Positions 38,001 to 45,996 are shown, numbered from the stretch's first letter. The stretch is 64,000 nt of DNA from Sphingobacteriaceae bacterium (GCA_947458875.1 CANGZD010000001.1:62001-126000); one strand, 5' to 3'. Notes: generated by a model from the sequence alone, not told the origin. A program made the numbers and translations.

Positions 38001-38656
38001 GCCATCCATTAGATAATTATCGTTTTGAGATGGATCATTTTTGTACGCATCAGGTGAAACAATTGGGCTTACTCAATCGGATCAAATCTGGAGAGATGAT
38101 GGAAGAAGATCAAGCCGAATTTTTGAAGATCAGAGGCCGCGAATTGGTAATAGGTGGTCTGGTATCCAAGTCAGCTCATCGAACCACTAAAACGGGTAAG
38201 CCCTTTGGGTCGTTCGTATTTGAAGATTATCAGGAATCGGTGGAGTTGGTGCTGTTTGGTGATGACTATGTGAAGTTCCGCCAATTTATGGAAGATGGCT
38301 ATTTTTTGCAATTACGTGGGGTGGTTGCTGAACGTTTCAGACAAGAGGGGAACTGGGAATTCAAGATCAACAGTATTTCCTTACTCTCTGAACTGAGGGA
38401 TAAAATGGCAAAAGTACTGACCATTCAGTTACCGCTAAATGAACTAAGTGATGAATTGATGGCTCAGCTGGATGAGATGGTCAAATCAAATGCCGAAGAA
38501 CACCGCGAAAGAAAATGTTCATTGCGTTTTCGCCTGGTTGATTTTGATGGAGGAAACGTGCTGGAAATGCCTGCCAAGAGTTTGAAAATTAATCCGAGCG
38601 ATCAATTTTTACAGAAAATAAAGTCCCTAAATGGCCTAAGCTATAAGTTGAATTAG
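35033..38656 (+). CDS. dnaE: DNA polymerase III alpha subunit
   Basis: This 1207-residue replicative polymerase starts with a PHP domain in which all nine metal-ligand positions appear intact: H8, H10, D17, H42, E67, H89, C141, D208 and H210. The polymerase core has GPGRGSAAGSVVAY and the catalytic Asp pair in MPDIDTDFDD near residue 415. Finger-domain motifs include ALYRPGPM and FNKSHS. A helix-hairpin-helix (GIKGVGEKAVE), an OB fold (ELVIGGLVSKSAHRTTKTGKPFG) and the C-terminal tau-binding region follow. The intact PHP ligands, lost in E. coli DnaE, suggest possible 3'-5' proofreading. Confidence 0.97.
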   Translation: MPDFSHLHVHTQFSLLDGAADIGRLFKKAQADGMKAMAITDHGNMFGAFKFVAEAKKYGVKPIVGCEFYVVADRHKKTFTKENRDQRFHQLFLAKNAKGYQNLVKLCSLGYMEGLYSKWPRIDKQLIEQYHEGLIATTCCLGASVPQSILKDGEEAAEKEFKWWLDLFGEDYYIELQRHDIPEQEKVNEILLKFAKKYEVPVICSNDSHYVDQQDANAHDILLCVNTGDVQSTPIATDEEGGRGFRFGFPNDQFFFKTQAEMAQLFHDLPEALDNTNEIVDKVDVLELKRDILLPNFPIPPEFKIHTDDTLNQWEYLSDITLKGAKNRYIDINPEIQERLDFELNTIKIMGFAGYFLIVSDFIQAGRDLGVFVGPGRGSAAGSVVAYCIGITNIDPIKYNLLFERFLNPDRKSMPDIDTDFDDAGRQKVIDYVVDKYGKNQVAQIITYGSMAAKSSIKDVARVLDLPLAESNALAKLVPDRPGTNLVQVLTAPIDGIKKDLGNDDLENVKKLRKILSEEKSIHAKVLKEAMVLEGSVRNVGIHAAGIIIAPDDLTDIIPVATSKESDLLVTQYDGRVIEDAGVIKMDFLGLKTLTIIKDALALIKQNHGLEIDIDHIPLDDAKTFELYQRGDTNGTFQFESDGMQMYLRDLKPDKFEDLIAMNALYRPGPMVYIPQFIHRKHGREQVSYDLADMQEYLEETYGITVYQEQVMLLSQKLANFSKGDADVLRKAMGKKQIEVLNKMKSQFMEGCQANGHDPRICEKIWTDWEAFAQYAFNKSHSTCYAFVAYQTAFLKANYPAEYMAAVLNNQGNLDKISFFMDECRKMGIPVLGPDINESDLNFTVNKKGEIRFGMAGIKGVGEKAVEYMVEERRAKGPYASIYDFARRINSRAVNKKVFENLVYSGSFDGFEPNRAKFMEKTDGGLTNSIDRLIKYGNDYQNQLNSSQNSLFGGTSDAHIPEPTLPDCEEWPLLEMLKYEKEVIGIYLTGHPLDNYRFEMDHFCTHQVKQLGLLNRIKSGEMMEEDQAEFLKIRGRELVIGGLVSKSAHRTTKTGKPFGSFVFEDYQESVELVLFGDDYVKFRQFMEDGYFLQLRGVVAERFRQEGNWEFKINSISLLSELRDKMAKVLTIQLPLNELSDELMAQLDEMVKSNAEEHRERKCSLRFRLVDFDGGNVLEMPAKSLKINPSDQFLQKIKSLNGLSYKLN

Positions 38657-38699
38657 TGTCAGAAATAGCTTTGAACTGTATAAAAATCAACAGATATTT

Positions 38700-38707
38700 T
38701 ATCTTTG
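38700..38707 (+). promoter_or_regulatory. -7 promoter element for trxA
   Basis: TATCTTTG is an exact TAnnTTTG, 27 bases before the ATG. The nearest upstream TTTG (38670-38673) is 26 bases away, so the -33 match is weak. Confidence 0.5.
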
Positions 38708-38734
38708 ATCTTTAGTATTGTAAATTTTTAAATC

Positions 38735-39052
38735 ATGGCATTAGAAATAACAGACGCCAACTTCGATGAAGTGGTATTGAAATCAGATAAACCAGTATTG
38801 GTAGACTTTTGGGCCGAATGGTGTGGTCCTTGTCGCATGGTGGGTCCAGTAGTAGATGAATTAGCTAAAGAATACGAAGGAAAAGCGATCATTGGGAAAG
38901 TAAATGTTGATCACAACCCAGAGATCTCCATGAAATTTGGTATCCGTAATATTCCTGCTTTGCTTTTCTTTAAAGGTGGTGAAATTGTAGACAAACAAAT
39001 TGGTGCCGTGCCTAAATCAGTATTGGCCGAAAAACTAAGCAAGCAATTATAG
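38735..39052 (+). CDS. trxA: Thioredoxin
   Basis: This 105-residue thioredoxin reduces protein disulfides in the cytoplasm. The active site is W-C30-G-P-C33 in [11 protein letters not shown], and the cis-proline is in [10 protein letters not shown]. Length and sequence are canonical with no signal peptide. It has its own promoter-like element and a terminator downstream. Confidence 0.97.
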   Translation: MALEITDANFDEVVLKSDKPVLVDFWAEWCGPCRMVGPVVDELAKEYEGKAIIGKVNVDHNPEISMKFGIRNIPALLFFKGGEIVDKQIGAVPKSVLAEKLSKQL

Positions 39053-39074
39053 TCCGCTTTAAAAAATGAATGAG

Positions 39075-39102
39075 ATCCGGCTAGCAATGACCGGATTTTT
39101 TT
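39075..39102 (+). terminator. Terminator after trxA
   Basis: ATCCGG / CCGGAT around a 10-base loop is followed by seven T. The T-run overlaps the stop codon of the convergent aminotransferase gene. Confidence 0.75.
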
Positions 39103-40288
39103 ATGCACAATGGTCAAGTGCTTCGCAAATGGTTTCGCAAGCAAAACGAATGGCTTCTTCGTTAATAATTAGGGGCGGAGCAATGCGCATGGCAGTTTCG
39201 CAGTGCAAAAACCAATCGATGATCAAACCCTTTTCCTGGCAATATTTAGAAACCTTTTCTACTATTTCAAAACTTCCTAACTCTATACTGAGCATCAGTC
39301 CTTTACCTCTGACCTCTTTGATCTTTGGATGCTGCAGTAGTTCGCGAAACAGGGTCTCCTTTGCTGGAATTTGATCGGGAAGTTGCTCATCCAGTAATAC
39401 TTCCAATGTAGCCAATCCAGCCGCACAACTTACCGGATGTCCTCCAAAAGTGGTGATGTGACCTAAAATTGGATTCTCCTTTAATACATCCATCATTTCC
39501 TTACTTGCGATAAAAGCACCAATGGGCATTCCACCGCCCATTCCCTTGGCCAGCAGCAAGATGTCTGGGATAATCCCGTAATGCTCAAAGGCAAACATAC
39601 GGCCGGTACGGCCAAATCCCGATTGTATTTCGTCCAGAATCAATAAGGTGCCTGTTTCTGTACAGCGTTTTCTGAGCGCCTTCATGTAAGCCTCTTCCGG
39701 CACACGAATGCCTGCTTCACCTTGGATAGTCTCCATGATTACGGCAGCTGTGTGTTCGCTAATTTGGTTTAGCTGCTGAGTTTCGTTGAAATCAAGGAAT
39801 CGAACATCGGGTAATAAAGGGCGGTAGGCCTGCTTATAATGTTCGTTACCCATCACGCTCAAAGCACCGTGTGTACTTCCGTGATAGGAATTTTTAAAAG
39901 CAATAATTTCAGATCTGTTGGTGAAGCGTTTGGCCAGTTTGAGCGCACCTTCCGTAGCTTCAGCTCCTGAGTTAACAAAGTAAACAGACGCAAAAGGGGG
40001 AGGTAAAACCGAGATCAGTTTTTTTGCAAATTGTACCTGTGGCGCCTGAATAAATTCGCCATAAACCGTCAGGTGCAAATAGCGGTCAACCTGATCTTTA
40101 ATGGCTTGAACCACTTTTGGGTGACGGTGACCTATATTACTCACCGCGAAACCCGAAATCAGGTCCAGGTATTTTTTTCCGTCCGGACTATAGAGATATA
40201 GCCCTTCACTACGTTCAATTTCCAACATTTTTGGACTGTTGGAAGTTTGTGCAGTATTTAACAGGAAAAGTTGTTTATGACTAAGCAT
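39101..40288 (-). CDS. Class III PLP-dependent aminotransferase
   Basis: Class III aminotransferases (acetylornithine, 4-aminobutyrate, ornithine and similar) move an amino group from a terminal amine to 2-oxoglutarate or pyruvate. The protein has NSGAEATEGALKLA, the YHGSTHGALS segment and LILDEIQSGFGRTG, which contains the PLP-ring Asp. The Schiff-base Lys is in LLLAKGMGGGMPIG, and TTFGGHPVSCAAG also matches. The start ATG 40288 gives 395 residues; an extension to 40303 was rejected because it overlaps a promoter-like TATTTTTG. Substrate cannot be assigned, and no arginine, GABA or lysine genes are adjacent. Confidence 0.88.
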   Translation of the reverse strand: MLSHKQLFLLNTAQTSNSPKMLEIERSEGLYLYSPDGKKYLDLISGFAVSNIGHRHPKVVQAIKDQVDRYLHLTVYGEFIQAPQVQFAKKLISVLPPPFASVYFVNSGAEATEGALKLAKRFTNRSEIIAFKNSYHGSTHGALSVMGNEHYKQAYRPLLPDVRFLDFNETQQLNQISEHTAAVIMETIQGEAGIRVPEEAYMKALRKRCTETGTLLILDEIQSGFGRTGRMFAFEHYGIIPDILLLAKGMGGGMPIGAFIASKEMMDVLKENPILGHITTFGGHPVSCAAGLATLEVLLDEQLPDQIPAKETLFRELLQHPKIKEVRGKGLMLSIELGSFEIVEKVSKYCQEKGLIIDWFLHCETAMRIAPPLIINEEAIRFACETICEALDHCA

Positions 40289-40292
40289 CTTC

Positions 40293-40300
40293 CAAAAATA
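40293..40300 (-). promoter_or_regulatory. -7 element four bases before the aminotransferase ATG
   Basis: The minus strand reads TATTTTTG-GAAG-ATG, an exact TAnnTTTG. It is one base away from the terminator stem of the upstream operon. Confidence 0.5.
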
Positions 40301-40301
40301 C

Positions 40302-40333
40302 AAAAGGCCTCCGGATAATTCCGAAAGCCTTTG
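40302..40333 (-). terminator. Terminator after the Spy-like gene (minus strand)
   Basis: AAAGGCCTCCGGA and TCCGAAAGCCTTT pair with two G-U or mismatched positions around an AT-rich loop. An A-rich stretch lies on the left, so it suits minus-strand termination of the sigma-factor operon. Confidence 0.65.
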
Positions 40334-40354
40334 TAAAAGAACATGTTTTCACGA

Positions 40355-40858
40355 TTATTGTTTTCTGCGTTCCTGTAGGCGCTTGATCAGTTCTCGTCTG
40401 AATTCCTTTTCAGCTTCATACAGGTGCAGGACTTTTTCAGAAGAAATCACCTTACTGAATTCACGGGTATATTTTTTGCGTATTTCGAGCATCCGGCTTT
40501 CCATTTCCATTTGTTCGTTTAAATGCTCATCTGCAGATCTCTGCTGATTAGTCTTACGTTCAGCTATCCGTTCCATCGCCGAAGCCATCCGTTCTTTCGC
40601 CAAAGCTCTCAGTTCTTTTTGGTATTGATTATACACCGGCCAGAATTTCTCGGCTTCTCTTGGACTTAAATCAAGTTTCTGAGTAAGGAAACCGATTTTA
40701 GCCGATTCCAATCTCTCCATTTCCATCCGGGGGTTTGCCATGCCTGGTCTTGGTCCTGGCCCAGGTCTCGGGTTTACAGGCCGCTGCTGGGCAAAAGTAC
40801 TTGTCATACACAATAGGGCTATCCCCATCAGGGCAGCTATAAATTTCAAATTTTTCAT
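40355..40858 (-). CDS. Spy/LTXXQ-like periplasmic protein
   Basis: This 167-residue exported protein has a signal peptide ending near TFA23-QQ, then a Pro/Arg/Gly-rich segment. A long charged helical region follows (about 48-165) with KLDLSPREAEKFWPVYNQYQ, similar to the periplasmic Spy/CpxP group that uses LTxxQ-type repeats. Such proteins act as chaperones or stress sensors. It overlaps the putative anti-sigma gene by four bases and is last in the sigma-factor operon, so a role in envelope stress is inferred. Confidence 0.7.
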   Translation of the reverse strand: MKNLKFIAALMGIALLCMTSTFAQQRPVNPRPGPGPRPGMANPRMEMERLESAKIGFLTQKLDLSPREAEKFWPVYNQYQKELRALAKERMASAMERIAERKTNQQRSADEHLNEQMEMESRMLEIRKKYTREFSKVISSEKVLHLYEAEKEFRRELIKRLQERRKQ

Positions 40859-41289
40859 AAATTTTGATCGATGTAGGTTGCTAATTCTTGTTCGTTGGCT
40901 CCGGTAATCAGTCCTGGTGTTCTTTGCTCTCCCAGTTGATTAATGATCAGGACGGCATCCGCATCTTCGATATTCATCTCCAGATAGGCCACGATCTCCT
41001 GTTCAGGAATCTCGTCCCAGTTTACTTTGGCCGAAGTGTTTTTTTGTAGATTGAGATATAAAGTAATGCCCAATATGCAGGTTAAACAAGCTGCAGCAGC
41101 ATAGCGGGTCCACATCGGAATGATCCGGGCTTTTGCAGGTTTTTTTGTTTCCTGTGCGATCCGCTTGTTGATCCGACCCGAAAGGGTCTCGAAATAAGCA
41201 TCAGGAACTACAAATGGATTGATCTTCTCCATCTGTGCCAGTTTAGGGGCCTGTTCCTGCCAGTTTTCAGTATGTACTTTCGTTCTCAT
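40855..41289 (-). CDS. Putative anti-sigma factor / single-pass membrane protein
   Basis: This 144-residue protein has a basic N-terminal cytoplasmic region (about 1-58), one membrane helix (about 60-80, YAAAACLTCILGITLYL) and an acidic outer domain. It lacks a clear zinc-binding HxxxCxxC motif. The position between an ECF sigma factor and a Spy-like protein and the topology fit an anti-sigma factor, but no family signature proves it. The C-terminal segment EQELATYIDQNL resembles a repeat of EQEIVAYLEMNI earlier in the domain. Confidence 0.6.
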   Translation of the reverse strand: MRTKVHTENWQEQAPKLAQMEKINPFVVPDAYFETLSGRINKRIAQETKKPAKARIIPMWTRYAAAACLTCILGITLYLNLQKNTSAKVNWDEIPEQEIVAYLEMNIEDADAVLIINQLGEQRTPGLITGANEQELATYIDQNL

Positions 41290-41321
41290 TTGTTTTTAAG
41301 ATGGAGGATGACTGCAAAGGT

Positions 41322-41873
41322 TTAATCTTGGGTCAGTAAATAATCTTCAATTTTTTTTACGGCCAAGTGGAATGAAGCCTTGAGAGCACCTACACTGGTG
41401 CCCAGTGCAACAGAAATTTCTTCATATTTCAGCTCTTCAAAATATTTGAGTTGGAAAATGAGTTTCTGTTTAGCTGGCAAAGTTTCCATGGCCTCATACA
41501 GCCTTCGCTGAATTTGTTCACCGTTCAAATAATCGGAAGAAGAGAGGTTATCGGCCAGTGTATCTCCGAAATCATCAATTGAGCTGTGGTTTCGTTTTTT
41601 CTTCTTTTCGAGAAATTGCAAGCATTCGTTGCTGGCAATACGGTAGATCCAGCTGTAAAGTTGGGCATCTCGGCGGAAGCCGTCGAGGTTTTTCCAAACC
41701 TTGATGAACACTTCCTGCACCAGGTCATCGGCATCGTCATGATCGATGACCATGCGGCGGCAAAGCCAGTAAATTTTTTGCTGATATTTTTGGAGGAGCA
41801 GCTCGAACGCCTCGTTTCGGCTGCTTTCCTTCGCGAATTTTTCTAAAATTTCAGAATCGGATATCAGCATCAT
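41322..41873 (-). CDS. ECF-type RNA polymerase sigma factor
   Basis: This 183-residue sigma-70 family protein has region 2 (AFELLLQKYQQKIYWLCRRM and DADDLVQEVFIKVWKNLDGF) and SWIYRIASNECLQFLEKKK. Region 4 follows with LPAKQKLIFQLKYFEELKYEEISVALGTSVGALKASFHLAVKKI, seen here in shortened form. A linker of about 30 residues separates them. ECF factors transcribe envelope or stress regulons. The gene heads a three-gene operon, with the transketolase subunits 39 bases upstream. Confidence 0.92.
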   Translation of the reverse strand: MMLISDSEILEKFAKESSRNEAFELLLQKYQQKIYWLCRRMVIDHDDADDLVQEVFIKVWKNLDGFRRDAQLYSWIYRIASNECLQFLEKKKKRNHSSIDDFGDTLADNLSSSDYLNGEQIQRRLYEAMETLPAKQKLIFQLKYFEELKYEEISVALGTSVGALKASFHLAVKKIEDYLLTQD

Positions 41874-41912
41874 TTAGTTTATCAAGGACCTGAATTCCGG
41901 CTGAAACCGAAA

Positions 41913-42878
41913 TTAGTCCCTGGCTTGTTTTCTGGCTATCACTTTCTGTACCGCTTTGATAATCGCTTCACTATTCAAGCCGTATTTTTCCATCAATTGA
42001 TCGGGTGTGCCACTCTCGCCAAAGCTGTCATTAACCGCCACATATTCCTGTGGAGCCGGTGAATGTTGGGCTAAAACCTGAGCAATACTATCGCCTAAAC
42101 CACCGAGGCGGTTATGCTCCTCGGCAGAAACCACACAGCCGGTTTTGGCAACTGAAGTTAAGATGGCTTGCACATCCAAAGGTTTAATGGTATGGATATT
42201 AATAATTTCGGCATCGATACCCATTTCTGCCAATTTTTCTCCGGCTTCGATGGCTTTCCATACCAAATGACCCGTAGCAAAAATGCTCACATCCTTGCCT
42301 TCGTTCACCATCCAGGCTTTGCCGATCTCAAATTTCTGATCCGGATCGGTAAATACCGGAACCGTTGGGCGGCCAAAGCGTAAATACACCGGACCTTCGT
42401 GTTCGGCTATCGCGATGGTGGCTGCCTTGGTCTGGTTGTAATCGCAAGGGTTGATCACCGTCATGCCCGGCAGCATTTTCATCATACCGATATCTTCCAG
42501 GATCTGGTGGGTGGCTCCATCTTCACCTAAAGTCAAACCGGCATGCGAAGCGCAAATTTTTACGTTTTTATCAGAGTAAGCTACCGACTGGCGGATCTGA
42601 TCGTACACCCTTCCGGTAGAAAAGTTGGCAAAAGTTCCGGTAAACGGAATCTTGCCGCCAATGGTCATGCCGGCAGCAATGCCGATCATGTTTGCCTCGG
42701 CTATGCCTACCTGGAAAAAGCGCTCCGGGAATTCTTTCTGGAAGGCGTCCATTTTCAATGAGCCGGTCAAATCGGCACAAAGTGCCACTACTTCTTTATT
42801 CTTTTTTCCGGCTTCCAATAATCCGGCACCAAAACCCGAACGGGTATCTTTTTTTTCAGTGAATGTATATTTTTTCAT
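41913..42878 (-). CDS. Transketolase, C-terminal subunit
   Basis: This 321-residue protein corresponds to the pyrimidine-binding and C-terminal domains of transketolase. It has GSGFGAGL-type start residues, the catalytic Glu (about E61) in FQVGIAEANMIGIA, HAGLTLGEDGATHQ, and VVSAEEHNRLGGLGDSIAQVL in the C-terminal domain. With the N-terminal subunit it interconverts pentose-phosphate sugars using thiamine diphosphate. It starts 12 bases after the N-terminal subunit gene. The split is a true two-gene form: there are separate start and stop codons and a spacer, not a frameshift. Confidence 0.94.
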   Translation of the reverse strand: MKKYTFTEKKDTRSGFGAGLLEAGKKNKEVVALCADLTGSLKMDAFQKEFPERFFQVGIAEANMIGIAAGMTIGGKIPFTGTFANFSTGRVYDQIRQSVAYSDKNVKICASHAGLTLGEDGATHQILEDIGMMKMLPGMTVINPCDYNQTKAATIAIAEHEGPVYLRFGRPTVPVFTDPDQKFEIGKAWMVNEGKDVSIFATGHLVWKAIEAGEKLAEMGIDAEIINIHTIKPLDVQAILTSVAKTGCVVSAEEHNRLGGLGDSIAQVLAQHSPAPQEYVAVNDSFGESGTPDQLMEKYGLNSEAIIKAVQKVIARKQARD

Positions 42879-42890
42879 GAATTTGCAGGA

Positions 42891-43736
42891 TTAATAGTCG
42901 CCTATAGTTTCTTCTAACTGAGCTAAAGCATTGGCCAATTGCTCATCATTGGGTGCAATGCCATGCCATTTATGCGAATGCATCATGAAGTCGACACCAT
43001 TGCCCATCTCAGTTTGCATCAGGATCAAAATTGGTTTGCCTTTAAAGGCTTTGGCTTTCGCCAGATGTAATACCCGAACCACATCGGTCATATCGTTTCC
43101 GCTCATTTCCAAAACCTCCCAACCGAAAGCTTCCCACTTGGCTCTCAGGCTACCCAAAGACAGTACCTGCTCGGTAGAGCCGTCAATTTGCTGTCCGTTT
43201 ACATCAATGGTCGCTATCAGGTTATCCACTTTATTATGAGGTGCATACATGGCTGCTTCCCAGATCTGACCTTCCTGGATTTCTCCATCCCCGTGAAGGG
43301 AAAACACCAATGAAGTATCGCCATTCAGCTTTTTAGTTAATGCGGCACCAATGGCTACCGAAAGACCCTGACCCAGAGATCCCGAAGCCATTCGTACGCC
43401 CGGCAAATGCTCGTGCGTGGTAGGGTGGCCCTGCAACCTGCTGTTCAGCTTGCGGAAAGTAGCCAGTTCTTTCACCTCGAAATAGCCGGAACGAGCTAGA
43501 ACGCTGTAAAAAACAGGTGAAATATGTCCGTTAGATAAAAAGAAGAGATCTTCACCTTTGCCGTCCATGTTAAATTTTGGATCGTGGTTCAAGATCTCGA
43601 AATACAAAGCAACCAGGAAATCGGTGCAGCCTAAGGAGCCACCGGGGTGACCGGATTGGCAGGCGTGTACCATGCGTAAAATATCGCGTCTTACTTGGCT
43701 GGCTGTTTGGGTGAGTTGTTGGATGTCTGTAGCCAT
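42891..43736 (-). CDS. Transketolase, N-terminal (thiamine diphosphate-binding) subunit
   Basis: This 281-residue protein holds the pyrophosphate-binding domain. It has CQSGHPGGSLGCTDFLVALY, GHISPVFYSVLARSGYF, ASGSLGQGLSVAIGAAL and the ThDP motif GDGEIQEGQIWE...DVNG. Two-subunit transketolases are known in archaea and several bacteria. A promoter-like TAATTTTG lies 19 bases before the ATG. The C-terminal subunit follows immediately. Confidence 0.94.
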   Translation of the reverse strand: MATDIQQLTQTASQVRRDILRMVHACQSGHPGGSLGCTDFLVALYFEILNHDPKFNMDGKGEDLFFLSNGHISPVFYSVLARSGYFEVKELATFRKLNSRLQGHPTTHEHLPGVRMASGSLGQGLSVAIGAALTKKLNGDTSLVFSLHGDGEIQEGQIWEAAMYAPHNKVDNLIATIDVNGQQIDGSTEQVLSLGSLRAKWEAFGWEVLEMSGNDMTDVVRVLHLAKAKAFKGKPILILMQTEMGNGVDFMMHSHKWHGIAPNDEQLANALAQLEETIGDY

Positions 43737-43755
43737 GAGAAGGGTTTCTTGACTA

Positions 43756-43763
43756 CAAAATTA
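43756..43763 (-). promoter_or_regulatory. -7 promoter element for the transketolase operon
   Basis: The minus strand reads TAATTTTG, an exact TAnnTTTG, 19 bases before the ATG. No TTG at -33 was seen. Confidence 0.4.
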
Positions 43764-43778
43764 AGAAAGGCAATTGGA

Positions 43779-43807
43779 AGCGGATGTTTAAGTTTTAAAC
43801 ATCCGCT
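43779..43807 (-). terminator. Hairpin after the Bcp peroxiredoxin gene
   Basis: AGCGGATGTTTAA and its complement flank GTT, a perfect 13-bp stem. It lies 19 bases beyond the bcp stop. It has no clear U-run on the minus strand, so termination is likely but less certain. Confidence 0.6.
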
Positions 43808-43825
43808 GGTTTTTATGCACAAAGT

Positions 43826-44287
43826 TTAGCCTACTAAATCCAATACCTGCTGGCTGGAATTTTTCGTGTCCACTTTTTCAATAATGTGGGCAATGTTTCC
43901 TTCAGGATTGATGATGAAGGTTTTGCGGGCGGTACCCATGTAGGTTTTGCCATACATACTTTTTTCTACCCAAACACCGTAAGCTTCCACGATTTTTTTA
44001 TCAGTATCGGCTATCAGGTTGAAGGGTAAGTTGTATTTATTAACGAATTTGGTATGCGATTTTTCATCGTCGGTGCTTACACCAATTACCACATAGCCTT
44101 TGGCAGATAAAGCTTCATAATTATCTCTGAAACTGCAGGCTTCTGCGGTACAACCCGGGGTGTCATCTTTTGGATAGAAATACAGGATAACGGTTTTCCC
44201 TGCAAAATCGCTCAGGAAAATGTTTTCACCGTTCTGGTTTTTGGCGCTGAAGGCAGGGGCCTGATCGCCAGTTGTTAATGTAGCCAT
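43826..44287 (-). CDS. bcp: Thioredoxin-dependent peroxiredoxin, Bcp type
   Basis: Bcp reduces hydroperoxides with electrons from thioredoxin. The start ATG 44287 gives 153 residues (MATLTTGDQAPAF); a TTG two codons upstream was not chosen. The active site DDTPGCTAEACSFRD holds peroxidatic Cys46 and a second Cys at 51, the five-residue spacing of atypical 2-Cys Bcp. It lies just downstream of the M23 peptidase gene and is probably cotranscribed, although AATATTTG (one mismatch) sits three bases before the start. Confidence 0.95.
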   Translation of the reverse strand: MATLTTGDQAPAFSAKNQNGENIFLSDFAGKTVILYFYPKDDTPGCTAEACSFRDNYEALSAKGYVVIGVSTDDEKSHTKFVNKYNLPFNLIADTDKKIVEAYGVWVEKSMYGKTYMGTARKTFIINPEGNIAHIIEKVDTKNSSQQVLDLVG

Positions 44288-44298
44288 GATCAAATATT

Positions 44299-45996
44299 TT
44301 ACAGGTTAAAATTTGCTTTATAAATCGAGGTGTTTCCTTTTTTATCAGCAACACTCAGCTCCAGCTGATGTTTTCCAGGGGAAGTTTTTTCATCAAAACG
44401 ATGCCATAAAATAGCTGTCTTTTGATCATACTCCATCAATACCCACTGGCCGTCAATTTTACCTTTGAAGGTAGCAATGCCCGAAAGCTGGTCTGCAATT
44501 TTAAAGACGATTTTTGAAATGCCCGTCATGGTTTTGCCATCATTGATGTTGATGGGGCTAACTCTTGGTGGTATGGTATCTACACGAACATGAAAAGTTC
44601 CGAAATTTTTAATCTCTGCTTTTACAAAACCATTTTCATAAACACCTCCATGAGCAACACCTCGTTGATCGACTATTACGGTTTTGTTTTGTAGCTCTTT
44701 TGGCAGGTTTTCATTCGTTTTGATGGCTAATGTACAGGGAATATGAATAGGCGTATTTTGCCGATGTATACGATGCTGTGGTGAATAAGTTCCAGGAAGT
44801 TTGGTGCCCGAGCTGTATTCAAATGAGATGGGGCCGTAAAATGCTCCTTTTGGGATTACCAAACTTACCTCCTCATTTTTAAAATGAAAATCTTCATTAA
44901 AGGTGTAATTTTTTGGTCTTGAGCTTTTTTCGGAGGCAAAGGAGCTCATGTTGCGCTTCACCTTGAAACGAAGCGTGCTGGTATTACCCGCCAGATCACT
45001 CAGTTTATAAACCAATTCATGTAATTCATTATCCGCTAATTTAATTAGCCCATGGCGCTGAGTTTGGTACAAGCCTAAAGGATTCCCAGGCTCCACAAAA
45101 CTTTTTTGAATACTCTTGCCTGTTTTCTTCAAAGCGGCATAATCGAGGTGTGAGTTTATGGCCTTATTCGCATCAAAACTAAACTTATTCCAGGTGGCTG
45201 TGTAGATGTTTTCGCCGTCGAGTGAGAGCTCAATTTTGTATAAACCATAGGTGCCACCCGTTGGCATATGTCGGTCAAAAGCCATAATTCCGAAAGCACT
45301 CTCTGCACTTAAGTTGATTACTGAAGCAGTAGCTAACTGATAATTCCCTAAAGACCCCTTTACTGCAAAATATTGTTTTGGAGTATCTTCACTAAATGGT
45401 TCGCCATTTAATTGGTAGAGATAAATGCCCTTGATCTCTGGCTTTGAAACATCGGGTACTTTTAAGCCGAACATTTGTGGGTTGAGTGCTTCTTCGGTTT
45501 TGGTATCCCTAATTTCGAAATGTAAATGTGGCCCTCCAGAACTGCCTGTATTCCCGGACCAGCCAATGATTTCGCCTTTTTTAACCGGGATCTCAGAGAA
45601 AATTAAGGGGATGTCTACTTCAAAACTTTCCAATCGGTATTGAAAGTCTTTCACCATTTTGGTAATCTTTGGATTGAAGGCACTTAAATGAGCGTAAACA
45701 CTGGTTTGGCCATTGGGGTGATCGAGATAAACAGCCTGGCCGAATCCGCCAATTTGTACCCTCATTCTAGAAACAAAGCCATCGGCAATGGCATAAACCG
45801 GATAACCTTCCCGCTGATTTGTTCTGAAGTCTAAACCGGAGTGGAAATGATTTGGCCTTAAATCGCCAAATGCTCCAGAAAGGGAGGGCTTAAGGTCAAG
45901 AGGAAAGCGGAAGTCAACGTTTGGCTGGCTTATTTGAGCGATTGCCGCAGTTGACAAAACATTGATAATCAATCCGAGGATAAAACTTCTAGGCAT
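44299..45996 (-). CDS. Exported M23 (LytM-type) metallopeptidase
   Basis: M23 peptidases cleave peptidoglycan cross-bridges or activate other hydrolases. The 565-residue protein has a signal peptide (about 1-20, STAAIAQ). The LytM domain contains HFHSGLDFRTNQ (zinc ligands His and Asp), YAHLSAF and GPHLHFEIRD, so all catalytic ligands are present. About 350 C-terminal residues form beta-rich domains of unassigned type. It overlaps the FAH-family gene by one base and precedes bcp. Confidence 0.9.
   Translation of the reverse strand: MPRSFILGLIINVLSTAAIAQISQPNVDFRFPLDLKPSLSGAFGDLRPNHFHSGLDFRTNQREGYPVYAIADGFVSRMRVQIGGFGQAVYLDHPNGQTSVYAHLSAFNPKITKMVKDFQYRLESFEVDIPLIFSEIPVKKGEIIGWSGNTGSSGGPHLHFEIRDTKTEEALNPQMFGLKVPDVSKPEIKGIYLYQLNGEPFSEDTPKQYFAVKGSLGNYQLATASVINLSAESAFGIMAFDRHMPTGGTYGLYKIELSLDGENIYTATWNKFSFDANKAINSHLDYAALKKTGKSIQKSFVEPGNPLGLYQTQRHGLIKLADNELHELVYKLSDLAGNTSTLRFKVKRNMSSFASEKSSRPKNYTFNEDFHFKNEEVSLVIPKGAFYGPISFEYSSGTKLPGTYSPQHRIHRQNTPIHIPCTLAIKTNENLPKELQNKTVIVDQRGVAHGGVYENGFVKAEIKNFGTFHVRVDTIPPRVSPININDGKTMTGISKIVFKIADQLSGIATFKGKIDGQWVLMEYDQKTAILWHRFDEKTSPGKHQLELSVADKKGNTSIYKANFNL

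Noticed and set aside
42879-42890. Split transketolase as a frameshifted gene
   Set aside because: Each half has its own start and stop codon, a short spacer and family-typical ends, matching known two-subunit transketolases.
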